The notes beneath the pieces are model-generated. The model searched no databases. It worked only from the letters and a program-made list of their open reading frames with translations, and was not told the DNA's origin. A stretch of 64,000 nt of DNA. Source: Darksidea phi (taxonomy: Eukaryota; Ascomycota; Dothideomycetes; Pleosporales; Lentitheciaceae). Shown here piece after piece: positions 42,297 to 53,730 of this stretch. The stretch's first letter is position 1, and each line of letters begins with the position of its first letter. Made by a program: the position numbers and the translations under genes. Location: the NCBI GenBank assembly GCA_030770425.1, contig JASJFT010000056.1:62001-126000 (forward strand), given 5' to 3'.

Positions 42297-43649
42297 TCAC
42301 CATACATACAATTCCTTGACAGCCACAAAGTCCAATACAGTGGGGACTCTGTTTGGGAGTATCATCATAACGTCTTCCGCTGTAGGATTGTCCGGTGGCA
42401 GATCGGTCGCGGAGTACACTTTACGCCAAGCCATTAGAGGTAAATCCTCAGCCCTCGGATGACTGCCCGTTCGTCCAACGCTAATGGCGCTATGATAGTG
42501 CATAATGGAACAGATATCGTAGTTTGCCGATTTCACCTTGTGAAGTCTGCCCCCTGCCGGGCCAAGAGTGCTATCCCATAGCATTTCAGTGGAGTATGCT
42601 GTGGCCTGGAAATTGCCGTAGAAGAAGCCTAGGTAGCTGCTGGCGCAGACCTGGTCCATGCTGTGCTCGCCTCTTGCCTTTACTAGGGCCTCGTCCTCCG
42701 CATAGCCCCTTAAGACCTCGCATTGGAACATAACATGTTAGTCTCCTAGTTTAAGTCAATGGAGACGAGTTTTTTTTGATGGAGAATGGAACATTACGGT
42801 CGTCTGCGGAAAGGTTAGCTGTATGACGGATGCTGGAAGGGGGAAACGAACTCCGCCGGTGCTCATGCCACAACCCAAAAACATGTCCCATTTCGTGGGT
42901 AATAACCATTTCTTGCCTGACCATGGGTACGAAAGGTCAATAAAGCTATTTCCCAAGTGCTAGGACGTCTGTGATGCCAGAGTCGAAGCCGTGGATACTT
43001 ACATATTCGATAATACGTCCGGAGTAAGGCTTAATGGAATGGGGTCGGTTCCAACCGACAGAACGTGACGGCCCGCTCTATTGTCACTAAATGAATCTAT
43101 TCAGTACTGTATTTCAACTCGCAATTCCAAATGTTCGAAAGAGGCGCTTACACATCCTCCTAGCAATACCCAGTAGCCGAATACCCTGAGTCTGGATGGC
43201 CCCTCAGCTCTAACCTCAAGCGTGTCGGGAGGCACTTCAGCGTTTCATGAGTTATCTGCATTTCGGCAGAAGGGCGCATTCCCGTTTCTGATAAACTGGT
43301 AGAAGCTCCCGAGCTCGTGCCCATTGTCACTGCTGGGATTTCCAAGCCAGCTCCTCCATACCTCCCACGCCCGAGGGAGCTTAGCCCCGAGCTGGGTCTT
43401 GGCGTATTGGTTGACGAAGCAGTACGGAATGTGGACGAATTGGGCGGCGATCTTTCCCGCAGGCTACGGGGCAAGAGGGCTTTCTTCGTGGAGAACGTGC
43501 GTCCATCCATTCGTAGGGTCGAAGTCCGGATGCGTCACATGCTCCTCGGGAGCAGTAATGTTATCTAGTAGTGCCCCACTCATGAAAGGAGGAAGGCAGG
43601 AAGCAGCTAGGGCTACAAAGGCCGCGAAAACAAGTAGTACTAGGTTCAT
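42297..43649 (-). pseudogene. Astacin-like (M12A) zinc metallopeptidase pseudogene
   Basis: The minus-strand gene starts at 43649 with a signal peptide (MNLVLLVFAAFVALAASC). The same frame passes through TAG at 43466-43464 and TGA at 43247-43245, with clear family sequence on both sides (HIPYCFVNQYAKTQLGAKLP, AWEVWRSWLGNP). Downstream, after introns, SGPSRSVGWNRPHSIKPYSG and GNSFIDLSYPWSG lead to the zinc site HEMGHVFGLWHEH, which is in a different frame. The last exon (to 42297) has the Met-turn CSIMHY. So there are two nonsense codons plus a frameshift at the catalytic site. Such secreted peptidases digest protein outside the cell; this copy is dead. Confidence 0.75.
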
Positions 43650-44110
43650 GGCCAAGTCAATGAAGTAGTCCTTACGGACCTTTTATGAAGAATCTGAGGC
43701 TGGAGGTACTTGAAGAAATGAGAGTTCCGGGGGTGGAGATGCAGGATATGGGTGATTCAATGACACTGTATCCTTAGAGGCTGCTTCATGTCTTCGAAGA
43801 ATGTCAGCCGAGTACATTGAGGGAAAGACAAGTGGCTCCGTGCGACCTGGAAAAGCAACGCTAAAGCTTTGTCATTAGGGCGTACGGTGGAGTGAGACAG
43901 CAATTAAAATCTTCGGCTCCTGAGTGAATAATCCATTAACTACAAGGCCTGGTAGCCTAGACATTTTAGTTTTCAATGTGCGATACAGTTGCGAGTCAAC
44001 TTGCGTCATAGACTATGTCTAGTGAGACTATAGCGGGCATGAGAGGGGGAGGGGTGAGAAGCATACACCCTTGTTTCATTATACCTCACGACCCGCTTTT
44101 GAAGCTCGTC
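43650..44110. other. Intergenic, no gene seen
   Basis: Upstream flank of the metallopeptidase relic and downstream flank of the FAD/Rieske gene. No coding signal. Confidence 0.5.
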
Positions 44111-45724
44111 TCAACCCTCATTCTTTGGCTCTAGCCCCGCCTTAGCCGGCCCGATCAATTGTACTCCGTCCTTGCTGAAACGACTACCATGCACTGGACA
44201 ATCCCAGCTCCTTTCGGAACTATTCCAACAAACTACACCCTTCATATGCGGACACAACGCACTGAACTTGTGTACCTTCCCTTGATCATCTTTGTAGCAC
44301 GCAATTGGCTTGCCCGCCGTCGGGTTTAGCACGCCGCCTTGGCCGGGCACGAGGTCCTCGATATCTTTAATGTCAGATTGCGCGAAGCGTTTGTATTGGG
44401 CGTTGATCTGGAGGTCGTGGGATACCATTGAAGGGAGCGATTTGGCAATGCTGGACAGGCGTGAGGGATTATAAAGTTTGGCCCACGGATTGGCTGTGTC
44501 GGTTATTTCGTCGGCAATAAGCTTGCCAGCGAGGACACCGTGGGTGAGCCCATTGCCGCTGTCGCCGGTAACGATGTAAGTATGCTTCATGCCTTGGTTC
44601 TTGCCAATGAAAGCCATGTAGTCAACAGGCTCGAAGATTTGGCCGCTCCACTTATAGTCGACGCTGCCTGCTTGCGGAAAGCGCTCGCGAGTCCAACTCT
44701 CAAGCTCTTTGAAGGGTTCTATGGTGTCGCCTTGGCCGACCTTGTGATCGCCCCCTCCCACAACTAAATAGTCGTTTTTGTCATCGCAGGCTGTGAGGCG
44801 CACATATTTGTAGATATCGTTCGAGTCGTAAAGAAGGCAGTCCTCAACCGATCCCTTCGGTACACGAATAGCGATACAGTACGTTCGATAGTATTCTTCC
44901 TCCGCGATGACAGACAGCTTTTGTAGAGGAACGCAGGTCGCTTCGACGGCGTCATGGCACTTGATCGTCTGGCCGCCCAAAGTTTTGACAAACACATCCT
45001 TGTGACCCATGCCCAGAACCTCGACGCCCTTCTCCTCGACTTCCACGGCACGAGTATGTGTGTAGCATGAAAAGTTTGGCTGCTCCTTGAGGAATTTCAA
45101 CACGCCGATGAGGTATTTAGTCGGGTGGAAAGTCGCTTGACCGGGGTAGATGACGGCATCTCGTTGGTCAATGGAGCCATTCCAGCCCTTGATGGCGAAT
45201 CCCTCCCTGTACTCTGCATCGATGCCGACTTCCTTCGCTTTCCGTCCGTCCTCTATGATCTGCTTCATATCTTCGGCATGCTCCTTAGTGCTTCTAGGAT
45301 ATTGTGAAATGTCGTAACCGGGAAGGATGCGATATTCGCACTCGATGCCGAGCTGCTTCGCAATCTCGCCGACGCGCTTCAGGGCCCAGGTGTGAGACTC
45401 AGCAGCTGTCTTCGCGCCAACATCGCCATGTTTTTTTGCAATCTCCGTATATCCATCGTCAAGATCGTTGGCAAGATGACCACTCGTGCGACCAGTCTCA
45501 CCGGAGAGGATTTCGCGTGCTTCAATCATGACCACAGCGACACCGCGAGTAACCAGCTCGTATGCGATGGAGATGCCGGAGATGCCGGACCCAATGATGC
45601 AGACATCGGTCTCGAGGTCTTGGTTTAGCTGGGGGAACTTGGGGCGGTTGGAGTAGGGCTCGGTGTGGATCCAGACTGGGTCAGTCTCGCCGGAGGTACG
45701 CATGAACTGTTCAGATCGCGCCAT
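44111..45724 (-). CDS. FAD-dependent oxidoreductase with C-terminal Rieske [2Fe-2S] domain
   Basis: Intronless 537-aa protein. The N-terminal dinucleotide-binding motif CIIGSGISGISIAYEL (about residues 42-57) and the YIVTGDSGNGLTHG FAD loop define a D-amino-acid-oxidase/glycine-oxidase fold. The C-terminal ~100 residues form a Rieske domain whose ligands are Cys491/His493 (CPHMKG) and Cys509/His512 (CPVHGS). This fusion also occurs in bacteria (YhfW-type), where the Rieske centre probably passes electrons to or from the flavin. There is no signal peptide, so it is probably cytosolic. The substrate is unknown; amine or amino-acid oxidation is suggested by the fold. Confidence 0.9.
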   Translation of the reverse strand: MARSEQFMRTSGETDPVWIHTEPYSNRPKFPQLNQDLETDVCIIGSGISGISIAYELVTRGVAVVMIEAREILSGETGRTSGHLANDLDDGYTEIAKKHGDVGAKTAAESHTWALKRVGEIAKQLGIECEYRILPGYDISQYPRSTKEHAEDMKQIIEDGRKAKEVGIDAEYREGFAIKGWNGSIDQRDAVIYPGQATFHPTKYLIGVLKFLKEQPNFSCYTHTRAVEVEEKGVEVLGMGHKDVFVKTLGGQTIKCHDAVEATCVPLQKLSVIAEEEYYRTYCIAIRVPKGSVEDCLLYDSNDIYKYVRLTACDDKNDYLVVGGGDHKVGQGDTIEPFKELESWTRERFPQAGSVDYKWSGQIFEPVDYMAFIGKNQGMKHTYIVTGDSGNGLTHGVLAGKLIADEITDTANPWAKLYNPSRLSSIAKSLPSMVSHDLQINAQYKRFAQSDIKDIEDLVPGQGGVLNPTAGKPIACYKDDQGKVHKFSALCPHMKGVVCWNSSERSWDCPVHGSRFSKDGVQLIGPAKAGLEPKNEG

Positions 45725-47245
45725 GGTGGCCGTAGTGAGTCGTTATTATATGATTGGTATTGTGTTGGTCGTCGAAGTGGGAGGTCGAATGTCGGACGCC
45801 TCACTGCTTGCGTGAGTGAGGGTGATCGCAGCCTTTTACGAGAGTGGTGTGCTACGCGAAGACTATTACGATGACACCAGTGTGCATCACGGGTGCATGT
45901 GCCAATACGCGCTCTTGGCTGACACATTGCAATTGCTGCACGGTGATTTGCTACGAGTATCATGCGGCGCCTTCAACCCGCACGAGGCCGTGGTGTTGAC
46001 GATGCCTTGACGAGCCCATGACGCGTGTATTCAAATGAATATGTCATCACGCTATTCCAAATACGGTTATCGGCCAGAACGCTCCTTTCAAAAGGCTAGT
46101 GCTGCCCGTCAGTATATTCTTTTTGGCTATCCACCCATCCTGGTTGGAGAACGCGTCACTGCTCGAGCGGCAAGTAATCAATTCATGCGCCACCGTAATA
46201 GATTGTGCTAGGAGAAAGTGAGTGTGCGGCTCACCGTCTGGGTCGGACATGGTCTACATTCTGTCCTAGTAGAAGAATAAAAAGTACAGGCGGAATAAAA
46301 TAAGATATTACGTTCATGTACATTGTCGTCTGTTTCTTCTTCCAGATGCACTACGTAGGCAGGAGCGACAAGAACTTCTGCGTAGTGAATGACATTTATC
46401 GACAAGACATAAGATAAGAGACGCCCGAGCTCAAACACAAATGAGGCCTTTAATTCAAATACATATTCAGCACCAAGCGGAAATTGGTGGTGGAGGAGAC
46501 GAAATCAGTTTAAGGAATGAGCACGTCCTCAAGGACTGATGCTGCCAAGGCTTGACGGCATAGCTATCTATGACGATTTCATTTTACACTTCTCTACAGG
46601 GAAACGTAAAGCGCATCATAATCCGATATGAATCAAAATACATTTCCTATTACCTACTTCAATCACGACAGAATGAGACGTCGATTTCGTGTGAAAAATG
46701 TACTTATCTAGTGTATTTACCGACCGATGTTGACGACCCAGTGCGGCCACATTTCGCATCCCGTAACAAAACCCATTAATCAAGCTCGCCGGAAACCATT
46801 TTCTTCAACTTTCTGAATAGAAATTTGTTTGCATTTTTATGGTGAGGGTTCTTTTTTAAGGTACGCACAAAAAATCAGTAGGCGCTTGTACACAATAATA
46901 GAGCGATATATAGTACTGTATGCCTCGTAGGGCATCCGACGAGGTGATGGTCCGATATTGATAGGTGAAAAGAAATAATATGCGCTGCCGAGCCGCAGAG
47001 TTGAGGCACGTGTTCAGAGCCCCAGCAGTGGTGGCGAGGAGGCAGCACCGCTGATGCATCCTGGATAGGAATATACCGCTTCGCGTAATAAGAATACCCC
47101 AGATATACCATGCGCATGGCAACTCTACCACAAACCTCCCGCACAGAAACGTAAAAGTCCCCCTATCTAATGCCAATCCGCCCCCATAACCTCTGCTCAA
47201 TTTAAGCTTACATGTACAAGACACATTTGGTATGTCTCGCTGTAG
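45725..47245. other. Intergenic, about 1.5 kb
   Basis: Promoter of the FAD/Rieske gene at its left edge and 3' flank of the coiled-coil/Cys-cluster gene at its right. Intervening ORFs (45625-45963, 46208-46438) have no recognisable content. Confidence 0.5.
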
Positions 47246-49925
47246 TTAGGTGCTCTCAAGCCTCCTTCTCTTAGCTGTCCACTCCCTCTCATCATGCTGC
47301 TTCCCCTTTCTCTTTAAATCTCGCTTATAGTCTGCCAGCGCCCAACCCTCCCCTCTATGCGCGCGATTGCACCTCGCCTGCTTCGAACACTGCGCTTTTG
47401 GAACATCTGCAAATTCGCAGGCGGGCCGCTTACACTCGGCGCCGGTGCTGGCGCAATTCTCGCACGGCTCGTTGGCGTCGCACCACTGGTTGGCCCAAAT
47501 CTCATGGCAGTTAGTGCAGGCCACACCTGTGTATTGACCTGTTGAGTTGCCCACGGCGGAAGTGGGCGCCGCCATTCCATGCGTTTGCTGGGGGGGTGCT
47601 TTTGCGGGAGGCTGCTGGGACCGTTGGCCGGGATGAGTTTGGTAGCCGTGCGGTTGAAGTCGTGAATTTGGCGATCGGTGTTGAGACTGCAGGAACATAT
47701 TCAACTGATTTATGTTCGGTTGGGCTCCCGGTTGCTGCGGGTTCTTAGCAAGCCACGCTGTATAATTCGCCGCCAGAGAGTGAGCTTGTGAGTATTGCTG
47801 CGAAGTGTGCCTGTCTCCTTTCTCCGGAACCATTCGTAGCAGAATATGTTCCATAATCTCCTTCACACGGTGGTGGAGATTCTTCGGTTGTAGGATATGT
47901 TGCATCAAGTCTTTTTGCACTGGTGTAAGGACGATCGCGTTCGGCCGTGGTGGTTGTAAGACCGGAATCCGATGAAGATTAAGGTTTGGAGTGCTTCCGT
48001 AACTATTCGGTACTGCATTAGACATCTTTTGCTGCTGTCCCGATACCTGTGAGACTTGTGCGGCGTTGAAAAGGGCTGCCTGCTGCCCATCGTGTGGGTT
48101 ACCGGCGAGCTGTCTGTTCTGGAGTCTTGGCGAGCGGCGTGCCGACGTAGAATGGTTGTTTGTAGTGGGTGGGAGGCTGGGAGCATCCTGCATGACATTG
48201 TCAAATGAGGTTTGCGTCCGCGAAACACCTGGCAGTTGAGCATGAAGCTCGTTGTAGCCGCCGACCAAGTTCCCAGCCAGCGGCTGGCCATGATCATTAT
48301 AGGCTACATTGGTGTGGTTCAACGGTGATGATTGGAAATTCTGAAGCAAGTCCAGTGGCCTCATATTGTTCCGATTAACAGGCGTAGGTTGATGCAGTGA
48401 GGGAGACTGAGACGGCCCTTGAGAGCCGTTCGGCGAGCTCCCGCTTTGCATGGCCTCTGGCTGCCCGTGGAACATAGGTTCCAAGATACCACGTACCTGA
48501 AAAGGAGTCGGCTGGCCAGCTTGAGATATGCTCGACAAGACGGGAGACGATGGAGCTGGTCGTGACATTGCATTTTGGAGATGATTTGATGAATCGTCAT
48601 AGAAGTCAGATGGTCCATCTGGCCCTAACGGATACCGTTGGTGGTTCCGGATCAGCCTGGAAGGGTCCCGAGGTACAGGCATTTGAGGACTAGTTCGCTG
48701 CATGGCAGAACGAATGTTGTCTGAAAACGCACTGGAAAGATCTGCTGCTGTGCTTTGCTGCTTTTGCTGTGGCGAAGAATTGACTTTAGAAGCCGCTCTA
48801 GACGGCGCTCCGCGCGGCGAGCTGCCTTGATTGAGTCTTGGATACGCTCGACGATGAAGTGGTGGAGGCGACATCCGAGAGCTGCACTGTGACATTGTTT
48901 CTCGCGGACCGTTTTGCATACCTGGTTGCGGACTCTGCTGTCTATAGGCTTTATTGTTGAAGGTCTGGGCTACAAAAGGGCCCATAGATTCACCTTCTAT
49001 TGCGGATGTGAGCTGGTTCGGTGGAGGGGTGCTATACGTCTGCGGTGTGAAAGCTTGCCTTTGGGATGGTTAGCCCAGAACATTACAGTAGCAGACAAAA
49101 GGCTCACCTTGTACGATCTCCATGTGGGGTGAGCGAGCCATTGCCATCACTAGCCTCGAATAGGCCTGGTGTAGCGTGTGAAGAGATACTTGGATTTCCT
49201 AGAGCGGAAGGATCCCTATTTCGATGTGTTGGAGTCCGCACCACCTTCGGGCTGGGCTGCTTCTGCGGTGTCCACCTCTGCGGCTCCGGCGCTCGCCGTG
49301 CCTCTGCCAGCTCCAGCTGGTCTGTCTTATTCTGTATCTCTCTCTTCAAGTACGCAATCTCCTCGTCTTTCTTTATGTCCTTATCGCGTAGTTCCTTGAC
49401 CTCGTCTTGCAGAGCATTCGCTTCGTCCTTCAGAGCATTCGCTTCGTCCTTCGCCTTTTGCTCGGCCTGCTGTGCGACTTGCACCTTGTAACTGTCCTCT
49501 ACACGTTTCTCAGCGATCAGCTTTTGAGCGCCATTGCGTGCGTCTTCGATTTTCTGATTGTGTTCGGCTTGCATTTTCTGAACCTGGGCGGCGTGCTGCT
49601 GTTGCATTTGCTGCTGCTGCACTTGGTTCACGGCACTCGATCCGTCGGCGTTAGCGAGCTTTTCCTTCAATTCGGCAATAGTGACTTGGTATGAAGCAAA
49701 GAGATTCGTGCTGGCTGCGTTCTGTGTTTGTAGTTGGTGTTGGAGGATCTGAATTTCTTTCTGGGCACGTCGGACGTGGGCCTGCGCATGTAACTTTTCG
49801 GTGTACCTCTTCTGCGCACGACCTATAGCTCCATCGCGTTCTGTTTTGAGTTTTTCAACTTCTCGGGAAAGGGCACTAGCGTCGGGTGCCGTATCAGGTT
49901 TGGTATCGACGCTTGCCTCAGCCAT
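47246..49925 (-). CDS. Coiled-coil protein with C-terminal Cys-cluster (Zn2Cys6-like)
   Basis: Two overlapping minus-strand ORFs are one gene: exon 1 49925-49108, 49-bp intron 49059-49107 (gtgagc...caaag), exon 2 49058-47246; 876 aa. The splice makes GDRTR+QAFTPQTYSTPPPN and is in frame. Residues ~20-215 are a strongly charged coiled coil with a QQQQMQQQ run. The middle 500 residues are Ser/Pro/Gln-rich and disordered. The C terminus has Cys at about 787, 790, 799, 805, 808 and 815 (C-x2-C-x8-C-x5-C-x2-C-x6-C) and three more to 836, followed by a basic tail (KRDLKRKGK, KRRR). That resembles a divergent Zn2Cys6 cluster placed at the C terminus. A nuclear DNA- or RNA-binding role is inferred. 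Confidence 0.75.
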
Positions 49926-50651
49926 GATGGAATATGTGGGAAAGGTGCAGTGATGTTGGGCGGGTGAATTGCGAAATGTTGTCGTAGACGGGTGCGGTCT
50001 GGGTGAGAAGCTGAGTCGCGGGTGTGCAAGCGACAAATACGAAAGGCTTTAAATATTAAGGTTGGCTGGTGAGTGAAGGAAGTCGACCTGCCAAGTCCTA
50101 AATGGTGGTTGAATAGGGTGTCCACCACCACACGATTGATTGAGGCGGGTCCAGTGCGTGGCATGTGTAAGTAGCGTTCGTGCGGACCGTCTCCCATTGT
50201 GCAAATCCAAACAATGTATGTAAGCAGCTTCAATCATAGCTTCACTTGTGCGGCGAATTTGCCGACGGCGTTCGGCAGCTGTTAACGCATGTTGAAATCG
50301 GGCTTTTCAGGCTCCGGTCAATATGCATGGCTAGTCGAGAAAACGATACAGAGCGTTGCCCGCCACTATCCATGCTGCAATATACTATAGGCCTTGCAGG
50401 AGAGGAGTGTAAATCTAACTAACGGATCAAATATTAGCACATCCCATAAGATCAGTTGTCTAGAGAAATGGCGCTCAATGCTAAAACCCATATCTAATTT
50501 AGTAAAGGTAGCATGCGCTGAACGAGCATCACACGCAACTAGAGAGACTGAGAACCACAATAATATATTAAAAATACTCTCCATTAAGTTACCGGGACAT
50601 TACGCTCGCTACGCGGTTCTCATATCCAGTACGATTATCGTTCAGCCGCTC
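49926..50651. other. Intergenic with repeat copy C
   Basis: Promoter of the coiled-coil/Cys-cluster gene, a GTGCGGACC repeat copy at 50161-50216 and the 3' flank of the GH3 gene. No gene seen. Confidence 0.55.
50161..50216 (+). repeat. Dispersed repeat fragment, copy C of the GTGCGGACC element
   Basis: gtagcgttcgtgcggaccgtctcccattgtgcaaatccaaacaatg matches copies A (about 2205-2272) and B (about 27825-27873). Confidence 0.5.
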
Positions 50652-53321
50652 TTAAATGTTGATCTGCCCGTTCAACTTCAAATCCCTCGAGCTGAAGCCC
50701 ACATAGGCGCGAATAGCGCTAGAAGGCAGTCTCCATGTCTGCGAGTTCACGTCCCAATAGCTCAGATCGCGGCGCGCAAGCGGGAACTGTACGGTCGCAC
50801 TTGCATTGGGAGCCACCGTGACCTTCTCGAAGCCACGAAGACTCCTCACCATTAAGCCCTCACCGGCCTCAGCCGGGAAGGCGATATACAACTGCGAAAC
50901 GGCCGCGCCGCTAAGAACGCCAGTGTTTGTGACTTTCGCGGACACAGTAGCGAGCGTGTCCCATAGCTCGACGTTCCCACCAGGCTGGACCTGAGCGGTG
51001 GGGCTGGGCACGCGGGATGCATTCGACATTGTCACTTGGACTTGGAAATCGGACAGCTCGAAGGTGGTGTAGCTCAAGCCGAAGCCGAATTCGTAGGCGA
51101 CGCTCTTGTTCTGACCATCGAACTCCTTGTAATCAATCAGATTGCCTTCGGTAAAGTCGACTTGCCACGCATCGGGATCTGTCGATGACAACAGTTGGGA
51201 GCTGTTGAGAAGATTTGGCTCGTAGTCTGACTCCTGGTTTGCGATGGTGTATGGAAGCTTGCCGGATGGGTTAACGTCGCCCCAAAGAATGTCTACGAGC
51301 GAGTTTCCAGACTCCTGACCAGGCATATGCGCGACTACGATGGCGGTGACATTCTCATTATCCTTCCAAGGAAGAACGTTAGGTGCAGCGCCGTGCAAAA
51401 CTACTATTGTATTTGGGCAAACGGATGCGGTGTTCTCGACCACCAAAGTCGAACTAAAGTCAGCGATGAGAGAAGCACGGTCATCGCCCTCACTGGCCCA
51501 TGATTTAAGGAACACCATGCACACATCTGGTGGGGAAGGTGCAAGGCTAGCCATGCCTCCAGCAGCGATAACCTTGTTGTCGGTGATGTACTGAACGAGC
51601 GCCCCATATGATCTACCACGAGCTTTAATTGCTTCGAGTGGGGAGACAATGTAGGTGAAGCGCCCGGTCCCGGAACCACCGCCTACGGCTAACGTTCCGA
51701 TGTCGTAGTTGCCGGATGCGAGACCATTGGAGATCGAGAGCGAGTACTGGCCTGCAGTATAATCCGCAGCATCGTTGCCGAAGACGCCAATGTTCTGTGG
51801 CTCCTTTAGAGGCAATGTGTTGTTTGAATTTTTTAACAGAACGGTTCCAGCAGCTCCCAGCTGGCGGATGATCTGGGCGTGCCCAGCACGAACATCTACA
51901 AGAGGTCCAAGCTCAAACTCATGAACCCAGTTTCCCCTCGGGAAGAAGCCCATGGGGCGGGTCGATTGGTCTACTGGTGGGAAATCAACGTCCTGGTTTA
52001 GCCAGTAGTAAGGTGTCATGACCCGAAGAATCATGTCGTCGACCCGCTCAATAGCAAGCGTTCCGTTGTCGACAGCAGTGGTGAGATTGCCACCCCAGTA
52101 TGAAGGAGCACCCGAGGTAAACGCGATACCACCTGGCATGTTCATGTCGAGACCAGCTTCGATAGATGCGACGCCGGAATGAGTAGCCATCCAATCAGAC
52201 ATGACATAGCCCTGGAACCCGAGCTCCTCTTTCAGCAGACCATTCAACGTCTTGCTGTTTTGGCATCCATACGAGCCGTTGAGACGCTGGTATGAGCACA
52301 TGAGCGATGCTGTACCAGCCTTGACGGCGTTCGCGAATGGCCAGAGGTACGTCTCGTGCATGGTCTTGTCGTCGATGTTGGATGATAGAGCCTCGACCTT
52401 TGTCCCATTGACGGTTGTTGGAGTTCTTTGAATCTCCTGCTCATTGCCAATGTAGTGCTTTGTGCATGCTTGCACACCGGCGGACTGAATACCCATGACG
52501 GTCTCTCCAACAAGCACGCCAGAGAGGTACGTGTCAGGAGAGAAGCCCTCCCAGTTGCGGCCACCGTAAGGTGAGCGACCAAGTGGCCCTACGACCGGTC
52601 CCAACGCAATGTGAGCTCCTTTGCCTCTAAACTCGTCGGCCATTTGGATAGCACGCTGTTTTGCCAGGTCGCGGTCCCATGATGCTGCGACCGAGAGCTG
52701 AGCGGGAAAGACGCTAGCGTAGACAGCTTGTCGAATAGCGAGCGGTCCATCCTGAAGACACAGCCCAGAGAAGTTGAGGCGAGGTACGGGTGCAATGTTG
52801 CCTACAGACACGGTATGATTAGCATCAGCCCGTATTGGGGAGCGACAAATACAGCGTGCGGGCGCGTCGACCAGAAGAGCTAGACTTATAACTCGTCTTA
52901 CAGATTGTGTATCAGTAACGATACCACAACAGCTGTCTGTCAGATGCGCCCACCCGCGGTGGAGAAAGGAGCTATTCGCATCACACACCAACGCAAGGGC
53001 CAGGTGTACCTGCCGCTGTCAGCAAATAAGCAATGCGGAGAGTGCATGTTACGCCTACCCGTGACCATGCCGGCCTTCTCCTCCAGCGACAATTGCGCAA
53101 CAAAGGCTCTTGCCTTTTCCAGAGCTGCATCCCATCCTCCAGTGCCCGTAATGTTTGCTGCGTTAAACCGTTAGCCGCGTTACCGGCAGACGTGGGATAG
53201 AATGCTTACGGGAAGGATAGACGGGAGGGCTTGTGCCATACTGGTTGTGCTTAATCCCGAACTGAGCGACTGAGCCTGTGGCGAGCGCAAGCCATGTCAA
53301 TGCTGCTGTCGAATATACCAT
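50652..53321 (-). CDS. Secreted GH3 beta-glucosidase
   Basis: Four exons on the minus strand: 53321-53210, 53157-53059, 53009-52989 (21 nt) and 52801-50652; 793 aa. A signal peptide (MVYSTAALTWLALATGSVAQF) is followed by WDAALEKARAFVAQLSLEEKAGMVT. The tiny exon supplies GTPGPCVG and joins exactly to NIAPVPRLNFSGLCLQDGP. The nucleophile is about Asp280 in GYVMSDWMATHSG; KHYIGNEQE is the substrate-binding loop. The C-terminal ~150 residues form the fibronectin-III-like domain ending DLKLNGQINI. It hydrolyses cellobiose and other beta-glucosides outside the cell. Three GTGGGG CreA-type sites lie upstream. The ORF that appears to start at 52991 is intron sequence. Confidence 0.9.
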
Positions 53322-53383
53322 CTTGAGCTTGTGGAGAAAGGCTGCGGTCCGGATGCCGACCCAACTTGCATCGCCCTGCACCC

Positions 53384-53389
53384 TTTATA
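53384..53389 (-). promoter_or_regulatory. TATA box of the GH3 gene
   Basis: The complement reads gcgTATAAAggg, 63 bp upstream of the proposed start at 53321. Confidence 0.5.
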
Positions 53390-53462
53390 CGCTTCCACGC
53401 CTTTCATCACGCCTCGGCACCGAACCGGGGCTGGTCTACTTTTGGATGAACTTCTCATCCCC

Positions 53463-53730
53463 GTGGGGTCTGTACCGAAGACCCCACATCGTCGTGACAG
53501 CACCAGCTCTCCGGACTTCTTCAAGGCTATGGCACCCACGAGAGCTGTCGGCACTTGTAAAAAGCCATCACGGCTAACGTCGCAGCCATGGCTGCGGAGG
53601 GCACCCGGAACGAGCTTGTTCGAAGCTTAGCAACGTCCGTAATAGCATGACCCCGATATTCGTCACGCTGCAGCGAGGGTGCCTGTCCAGGAACGGTTTG
53701 GGGTCGCAAGGGGACGATGCGGAGGTGGGG
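53463..53730. promoter_or_regulatory. Cluster of CreA-type (SYGGRG) sites upstream of the GH3 gene
   Basis: GTGGGG occurs at 53463-53468, on the complement at 53482-53487, and at 53725-53730, that is 140-410 bp before the beta-glucosidase start. SYGGRG is the known CreA consensus. Short motifs occur by chance, but three in this position fit glucose repression of a cellulolytic gene. Confidence 0.35.

Noticed and set aside
43464..43500. A 33-bp in-frame intron (gttctc...cgtag) removing the first stop of the astacin-like gene
   Set aside because: Too short and with a poor donor, and it does not explain the second stop or the frameshift at the zinc motif.
52802..52991. Open sequence extending the GH3 ORF upstream to 52991
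   Set aside because: It is intron: conserved GH3 sequence resumes only at NIAPVPRLNF, and the upstream exons with signal peptide splice to that point.
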